A DNA stretch of 64,000 nt, taken from Nannobrachium achirus. Its lineage: Eukaryota; Chordata; Actinopteri; Myctophiformes; Myctophidae. The stretch spans positions 22,125,678-22,189,677 of the forward strand of contig OY997652.1 in assembly GCA_963921795.1 (NCBI GenBank), written 5' to 3'. The notes beneath the pieces were generated by a model. That model saw nothing but the letters and a program-made list of their open reading frames with translations. It was not told where the DNA came from and did no database searches. This document shows, in pieces, positions 1-64,000 of this stretch; the first letter of the stretch is position 1; each line of letters starts with the position of its first letter. The translations under genes were made by a program, and so were the position numbers.

Positions 1-119
1 GTATTATGAGTCACCAGAAAAAATAATGGGTGTTTTTAATGAATCTATAATGGTTAAAATGGAGTTTGAAGTTACAATGGGTTTGTATGTGGAGAGAAGC
101 CCTACCACTGCTCCCTGTT

Positions 120-430
120 GAAAGTGGAATATCCCTTTAAGTTTTTTTTTTTTAACTGGAATATTTTTCAATACTTTTACTCCACTACATTTCTGAGGCA
201 ATTGCTGTACTTTTATAACACTGCAATTATTTGAAAGCTTTATGTAATGGTTGCTTTATAGATTTTAATTCTTATTACGAAACATACATTAACCATTTCA
301 GGCCTATATATACTTGCAGGTTATTTGAAAACAGACGATCTACAAGCATACATAAATTGGAAAACAAATGTTTAAGAAAAATAGCCGGCGCGAAGCGAAG
401 CGTTGTGTGCTTGTCGATCTGCTATTATTA
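120..430. mobile_element. Diverged D-family MITE fragment with hairpin
   Basis: Contains TACTTTTACTCCACTACAT and related motifs shared with copies at 2.1, 36.5 and 53.4 kb. Hairpin arms at about 328-350 and 400-429 have been separated by other sequence. Confidence 0.55.
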
Positions 431-635
431 TTATTGATTAAGTTATTAATAGATTTCTACCCTATGAATGACAGGAGATGTGATGTCTCAACTGCCTGAT
501 TATATGTTTATATTTTGTATATTATAGTATACTATATATTTTATTTTGCTGTTTTTAAACTGCGTCATGCAGAAGGGAGAAGTTTGTCTCTGGGGCTTTC
601 TGACAGAAAGGGGGTGTGGTCCCCTTTCTTTAGAT

Positions 636-1099
636 CAGGGGTCTTCAACGTTTTCAGGCCAAGGACCCCTTAGTTGAGAGAGAGAAGAAGCAGGGACCCC
701 CACAAACTTTTCATAGATTCCATATAGTTTCATTGCTTGACAGCAAAATCATCAGTGTATTTTGGATTCATGTCAATTTGTGTTTTCAGATATGTATTTA
801 ACCACTTGAATTATCAATACATAACTTGACATTTCACTCTGTACTTAGTCTACTCTTTTTCCCCTCTACACCAAACGTCTTTGTCGAAAATAGATGATCT
901 GCAAGCTGATCTACACGTGATCTACAAGCTCACAACGCATCGCGCTGCGAGGCGCTGTGAGTTTTTTTGACTAAAGTTCTCAGAATATGGACACTAGGGT
1001 CAAGTGGTTAATATAAAAAAGGAGAAAAAGGTTTCTATCACACAAAGATTTGGAGGACCCCCTGTAGTAACTCTGAGGATCCGCTGTTGAAGACCCTTG
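636..1099 (-). mobile_element. B-family hAT-like MITE (copy B1)
   Basis: Ends are CAGGGGTCTTCAACG and an inverted GTTGAAGACCCTTG, flanked by an exact 8-bp duplication CTTTAGAT at 628-635 and 1100-1107. It interrupts a tRNA-like sequence whose B-box-like GGTTCAAATCC is at about 1129. A rearranged hairpin module lies at 885-965, near its middle. Confidence 0.85.
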
Positions 1100-1404
1100 C
1101 TTTAGATTGACCCATTTACTTCATGGGTTCAAATCCTAACGTGGGTGTGCTTTTTTATTATTATTTCAAAGTATGTTCCGATAGATGTTATACATGTTGA
1201 GGTTAGGTTTAGGCAGGTTTAGGCATCGTTTTTATGAGGTTAGGGTTATGGTTATGAGGTTGGCTGCATGGCCAACTTCTTCCCTGTGCTTTTGACAATA
1301 TAGCCAAACTACAAGCACACCCGACCTGAGTCCCGAGTCTCCCGACCTGAATATGTAACACTAATTACCTAACCTCAAAAAGAAAAAATAATATCAAAGC
1401 TCTG

Positions 1405-1455
1405 ACTAACAGACCAATGACTAACAGACCAATGACTAACAGACCAATGACTGAC
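1405..1455. repeat. 15-bp minisatellite at a splice donor
   Basis: About three copies of GACTAACAGACCAAT directly abut the donor of the last coding exon in the window. Confidence 0.85.
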
Positions 1456-59240
<57,785 letters not shown>

Positions 59241-59300
59241 CTAAGAGAAAGAGACAACCGTTGGATAAGTTAGTAGAACCCTTCCGTCATATCCACACTT

Positions 59301-59590
59301 TTTAAAGGAGTAGTTCACCCCAAAATGACTTTTCTTTTTCTATCGATTAGTCACCCTTTGGAGACTTGAGTTCAGTTCAATAATATTTGGGTTTTGTCGA
59401 ATTCTTAAGACAATAATTTGATTTGACACAAATGCATTTGTGTCTCCATCCAGAATCAATGGGGGTAGATATATTATAATCAAAGTATTCTCTTTGGAGT
59501 GCAACAAAAACTAAAGCATATTATTGAACTCAAATCTCCATGGGGTGAGTAATTGATAAAAAATCATTTTGGGGTGAACTACTCCTTTAA
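59301..59590. mobile_element. G-family fold-back MITE upstream of the coding region
   Basis: TTTAAAGGAGTAGTTCACCC and GGGTGAACTACTCCTTTAA ends with an inverted interior. It begins about 60 bases upstream of the acceptor of the first coding exon. Confidence 0.83.
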
Positions 59591-59734
59591 ATTTAGAAAA
59601 TGGCACAAATACAGGAGGATATTTTATTCCTCTAAAATATCCAATATTGTTTCAAAGGCTTTAGAATTCTGCAGAAATGTACCAGCCACACTCTCCTTGG
59701 CTTTACCACACTAATATCAAACAGTGTGTTCTAT

Positions 59735-60305
59735 AATGTCGCTATCGGGAAGAAACCTTGTATGTGCAAAACCGTGACTTTTTGGGTAATGGAAGAAATA
59801 ACTTCCAATGGATCCAAGTAGTTATTATTTAATCGCAAGGTCTGTAATTATTTTATGATTTAACTATTGAAAAATAGCAGATAAGCTCACATTTTGAAAG
59901 ATCGTGAAAATGTGTGCAAATCTTTGAATATATCATTTTCAAAACAAAACTTTGTACTGTAACTGAAATCTCTGCTTCTAGGGGTCACTGGAACAACATA
60001 TTTTGAGATGGGCGTCTGCGGCCAAATACATGTAATTTTGGGGTCCTTGAAATGATTGAAAAGGTTTCAGAACCACTGATTTAGAAGAAGGACATTTATA
60101 GAATCGGTAAAAAATATTCTATAAGACCTGCACAAATGTTCACGATTTTTTAAAAATAGCATAACATAGTGGTGATCTACAAGCTCACAGCGCAGCACTT
60201 GATGCAGCGCTGTGAGCTTGTAGATCTGAAATTCTTTTAATAGTTAAACCATAAAATAATGGATCAAGTAATAATGCGTAATAATGCGTTTCGGGTCTAA
60301 ATGGG
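59735..60305. mobile_element. C-family and H-family fragments with hairpin
   Basis: GGAAGAAACCTTGTATGTGC (H end), a truncated hairpin at 59867-59897, C-type interior, full hairpin 60150-60235 and GGTCTAAATGGGT end. Confidence 0.65.
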
Positions 60306-60956
60306 TATAGAACCCACAAATAGATACAAATATGAAATATAGATAGGCTTCTTCCCGACAGGAACATTATGCAGATGATAAACTGGGTCAACTGGGCCTC
60401 CAGAATGAAGCTCATGACATGATATGGCATGACAAATCTAGCATGACTAAACAGCAGTTATATATAGTCTCATATGGATTTTTTTGGGAAGCAATAATAA
60501 TTCAAAACTTCTTAGGCAGCCAAAAATGACTTCTTACCAAAATATTGCCACGTGTTTTAGAATAATATGTGTGCACTAACTGAATACAATACATACTGTA
60601 CAATACATGCTGATATTCAGGTATTTTCAAATCAGAATGAAGAATTGATATTCTCCTGCATGAATTGTGCTTTTCTTCTGTCTTTATTGACATTCTAAAC
60701 ATCAAACCAAATAATCCCCCAAGCGATGTAGCCTATCTGTTTAGCTGTGTTGATGAGGAATTCCTGTGGATAGGATTATGACTGCATGCACATTCTTGCC
60801 TTCTTCGATTATGTTGCTACACAACCCATTAGCTATGAAATGAAGACAGACTCATATCCCTCCAGCCCAGACGTATACAGTACAATAGCGGTAAATTCAC
60901 TCCAAAGAATTTAGGAGTTAAATGATACTGTATGGGATCACTGGGAAGGGCTGACT

Positions 60957-61365
60957 CTAGGGCTGTCACGATTATGACATTTTACATGGTGATTTTGTCA
61001 CTCAAATAATTGCGATTAATAATTAAATATTAGGCTTTGAAGTTGCACATGGCAGATATGACACATAACCTAAATATACAAAGAAATGTCATATTTGACA
61101 ACTTTATAACATTTTTTTAAATGTATTCTAATTTATAAAAATAACATAACATAGTGGTGATCTACAAGCACACATGTCACATCACGATGCGTTGTGAGCT
61201 TGTAGATCTGCTATTTCCACTGTCCCTTTGAAAATGTTTGAAAATATATTAGATTACGATTATGACGAACGATTATGACAAAATAATTGCGATTATGTGA
61301 AATAATTGCGATTTTGTCAATAATTGCGATTAGACGATTATGTAATAATTGTGACAGGAGGCCTA
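60957..61365. mobile_element. A-family hAT-like MITE (copy A4)
   Basis: TAGGGCTGTCACGATTATGA at the left and AATTGTGACAGGAGGCCTA at the right; exact 8-bp duplication GCTGACTC at 60949-60956 and 61366-61373. Hairpin 61154-61220 at its centre. Confidence 0.9.
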
Positions 61366-61694
61366 GCTGACTCATCAATATATGTGCGTGTACATTTCCA
61401 TGGTGGGGTCGGTCAGCGACAGAGGGCCTGTCCTGGACTAGTAGTAATAGTAAGGCAACTTGATGCCTGTCGTGCCAACCCCCCCCCCCCCCCCCACCCC
61501 AACCTGTGATCTTATCTACACATGTTCTGTTTCAGAGAGAAAGCTGTCATCGTTGTCTCTCAGCTGCTGTGCACATGTGGTGTCCCTTTGACACACGACC
61601 CGATCCAAATGCAGTGCAAAAAAAAAACAGCAAGGGTCCCAGCATGTATGCTCCTCATTCCCATCCTGCTTTTATGACTAACAATCAGCAAAGT

Positions 61695-61719
61695 TTCGCA
61701 CGCGCGCACGCACGCACGT

Positions 61720-61751
<32 letters not shown>

Positions 61752-61755
61752 CACA
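61695..61755. repeat. CGCA/CA microsatellite
   Basis: A (CGCA)n tract runs into (CA)n. Confidence 0.9.
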
Positions 61756-62204
61756 GTAGATGGATAGATTGACAGTCAGACAGAAAGATAGCACCTTGGC
61801 CAAGCCAAACTACATTCTCATTCCTCAATGGCATTCATACCTTCCTTCCATCAGTGTGGAACATGCACAAGCACACGGTCTCATTATATGACCTACTGAC
61901 TGCCTCTTTCATTACGATATTGTGCAGTCACAGCTCTTCATCTCTCTTGCCTCGCCTCGCCTATGGCCTGCCGGCTATATGGTTTCCACTCCTGACAGAA
62001 ATAACAAGAAGCAGTGAATGATACAGCAAAGGCCTTGACAGTTGAGTCAACTCCCTCATTATAACGACCACCAGTAGTGTGGGTGCAAGAAGGGACCATG
62101 ACGCCTCCAGTGTGGAATATGATCGAACTTGAGCATTTAGGACCTGAACTGTCAACAACACGTCTATATCAAAAAAGCACCTTGGTTAAGCACCGTTGGT
62201 CTGA

Positions 62205-62360
62205 CGAGTTTTAACATTCACCAAGTTAACATTCACCAAGTTAACATTCACCAAGTTACCATTCACGAGCGTCGTCAGGTTAACATTTCACCAGGTTAAC
62301 ATTCACCAGCGTCATCAGGTTAACATTTCACCAGGTTAACATTCACCAGCGTTACTTTTA
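62205..62360. repeat. Minisatellite of CCAGGTTAACATTCA units
   Basis: Variable units around TTAACATTCACCAGCGTCA and TTCACCAAGTTAACA repeat for about 150 bases. Confidence 0.85.
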
Positions 62361-62378
62361 CTGAGGTTAGGGTTATGG

Positions 62379-62880
62379 TTAAAGCTATACTGTGTAAGTT
62401 GCTCAACTAGTGGTCAGTAGCGTCCGCGTCTTTCGGCCGTTTTTCGCCGCGGACCGGGCCTCACACCCCCGCGTCACCCCCGCGTCTGCCTCCACCTCGC
62501 CGAGATCTATCTTTAGAGGGGTCCCTGGTTCCTGTGCGTTCAGGCATTCCGGAGAAACGGAATGTTTCACCCGAGTATAGATAGAGACACACGGGCGCCT
62601 ACAAATATGGCCGCCCTATTGTGATAGCTAGCGACCCCACTTCAAGATGCGCTGTGATTGGCCGGCAGTGTATAACCCTCGCTGTGATTGGCCGGTAGTG
62701 TATGATGACGTAATTTTTGCGCGAAAACCGGACCCCGGTCAGGATCATAGAAAACATATAAAGAGAAGGCTTCAGAAGCTGAAAATAACGAAGTGGGTGT
62801 TCTAAAACTTTAGCGATTTAAGAGTTAGGACAATTTTAAGATTTGTTTAATAAAAAAAGTTACATGGTACAACTTTAAGG
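62379..62880. mobile_element. DNA transposon-like element with short inverted ends
   Basis: TTAAAGCTATACTGTGTAAG at the left and inverted GTTACATGGTACAACTTTAA at the right enclose about 460 GC-rich bases. Confidence 0.6.
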
Positions 62881-62958
62881 TTAGGTTACAACTTTAGGTG
62901 TATCTCCGTCCCCCTGACTTTCGGCACCTCCGCGCAACCAATCACAAGCTCTCCCCAG

Positions 62959-63322
62959 TAGGGCTGTCACAATTATTACATAATCGTCTAATCGTGATTA
63001 TTTGACATTATCGCAATTATTTTGTCATAATCGTCATAATCGTGAATGTTGAAAAACTTCCGAAATAGTGGAAATAGCCGATCTACAAGCTCACAACGCG
63101 CCGCGAGATCAAAGTTATTTTTTAAGTAGTACGTTGTCAAATATGTCAGTAATTTCTTTGTATATTTAGGTTATGTCTCATATCTACCATGTACAACTTC
63201 AAAGCCTAAAAGCCAAACAGAAATGTAATATCAACGACAAAAACACAATTAAATCGTTAATCGCCAATTATTTGAGTGACAATTAATCATCATGTAAAAT
63301 GTCATATCATGACAGCCCTATA
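62959..63322. mobile_element. A-family hAT-like MITE (copy A5), reverse orientation
   Basis: TAGGGCTGTCACAATTATTA at the left and CATGACAGCCCTA at the right; 8-bp duplication CTCCCCAG at 62951-62958 and 63323-63330. Only a left hairpin arm, 63068-63110, remains. Confidence 0.87.
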
Positions 63323-63360
63323 CTCCCCAGGCTTTACACAGCATAGTCCCCAATTTGCAA

Positions 63361-63680
63361 CCATAATTTAAACCATTGGTTCTCAAACTATTTCATGTCA
63401 AGGACCCCCAAATTAATTAACAAGTCTAATTTGGCCACAGACCCCACCAGAAATATTTTGTGCCAGGGACGGGACTCGCATTCAGAATTGTGTTGTTGAA
63501 TGTTTTCAAAAATATTCAAAATGTGTCAAATTCCTTCTAGATGTTTTGAAAATAGCATAACTACAAGCTCGGCCACTTTCAAACAGCCAAGGCAGGTCAA
63601 AGTGGTTAAACAGATTTTGACACTATATTGCTGGGGACCCCCAAGAACCCCTACCAAGACCCCCTGATTTAAACATCCAA
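63361..63680. mobile_element. CATTGGTTCTCAAAC-type repeat fragment
   Basis: TTGGTTCTCAAACTATTTCA, CACAGACCCCACCAGAAA and a degenerate half-hairpin at 63547-63576 relate it to the C family interior. The plus-strand frame beyond it is unrecognised. Confidence 0.5.
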
Positions 63681-64000
63681 TGGCCAAATCGGAATGCAGG
63701 CAGCAGTATAGATCTGAAGACGATGAGAAGATGAGAATCTGTTTTATGGCAGACCAAGATATTCTGAAGAAAGATGTCACCAACAACCTTGAAGTCATTA
63801 ATGGTCATCAAAGCCTAAAATCATTCTTTTTAATGGTTAATTCCAAAGGTGTGTCTGTCTCTCTCTCTCTCCATTAGGCTGCAGGTACAGCAAATACACA
63901 CCCCAGTCATGCGTTTTATTCACATCAAATGTGAAAGTCAATACTAAAAGGCTCCCTAATGTGGCATTATCATTATACCAATTAGATTTTCATTTTTTAT

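Noticed and set aside
1-1400. A further WD40 exon of herc1
   Set aside because: I looked for the next WD40 block on the minus strand and found only repeats; the exon is probably outside the window.
62400-62700. GC-rich stretch as the herc1 promoter CpG island
   Set aside because: It lies inside an element with inverted ends and no exon-like donor could be tied to the herc1 acceptor at 59241.
63680-63877. 65-codon plus-strand open frame
   Set aside because: No recognisable family, no splice or promoter context, and it adjoins repeat fragments.

Overview
The window is intron-rich vertebrate DNA, most likely from a ray-finned (teleost) fish. It combines a split vertebrate gene with tRNA-derived SINEs, degraded LINE 3' ends, very long CA/GT microsatellites and many short non-autonomous DNA transposons (MITEs) of kinds common in fish. 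The species cannot be named from the sequence.

One gene fills most of it. On the minus strand, from about 59240 down to 1456, 54 coding exons join in frame into roughly 3,496 codons of a HERC1-type giant E3 ubiquitin ligase. In order they encode: the N-terminal helical region (58.2-59.2 kb); the first RCC1-like domain (49.6-55.0 kb); a long helical scaffold (26.7-47.3 kb); a SPRY domain (25.1-26.0 kb); the conserved segments after it, including a UBA-like motif split over two exons (12.8 and 12.1 kb); a Cys/His-rich segment (9.5-9.8 kb); and the first two WD40 repeats (2.6 and 1.5 kb). The remaining WD40 repeats, second RCC1-like domain and HECT catalytic domain lie beyond position 1. The reading phase matches at all 53 exon joins, so the gene looks intact. 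It is clearly more diverged from human HERC1 (as I recall that protein) than I would expect of a fish ortholog, so a fish-specific HERC1-like paralog is possible. 59.2-64.0 kb is upstream or 5' intron sequence made mainly of repeats.

Introns are packed with nested MITEs. Several have exact 8-bp target-site duplications (hAT-like) and one family is flanked by TTAA (piggyBac-like). Two observations stand out. First, a near-perfect 65-80 bp hairpin with constant outer arms and a variable centre sits near the middle of at least six MITE families whose terminal repeats are unrelated. About 40 whole or half copies occur here, and base changes in one arm are often matched in the other. Second, two hAT-like insertions have target duplications that overlap a 5' splice site of the gene, so the working splice donor is itself part of the duplication. 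Several long fold-back elements (up to about 656 bp) also lie in the introns and would form double-stranded RNA in the primary transcript.
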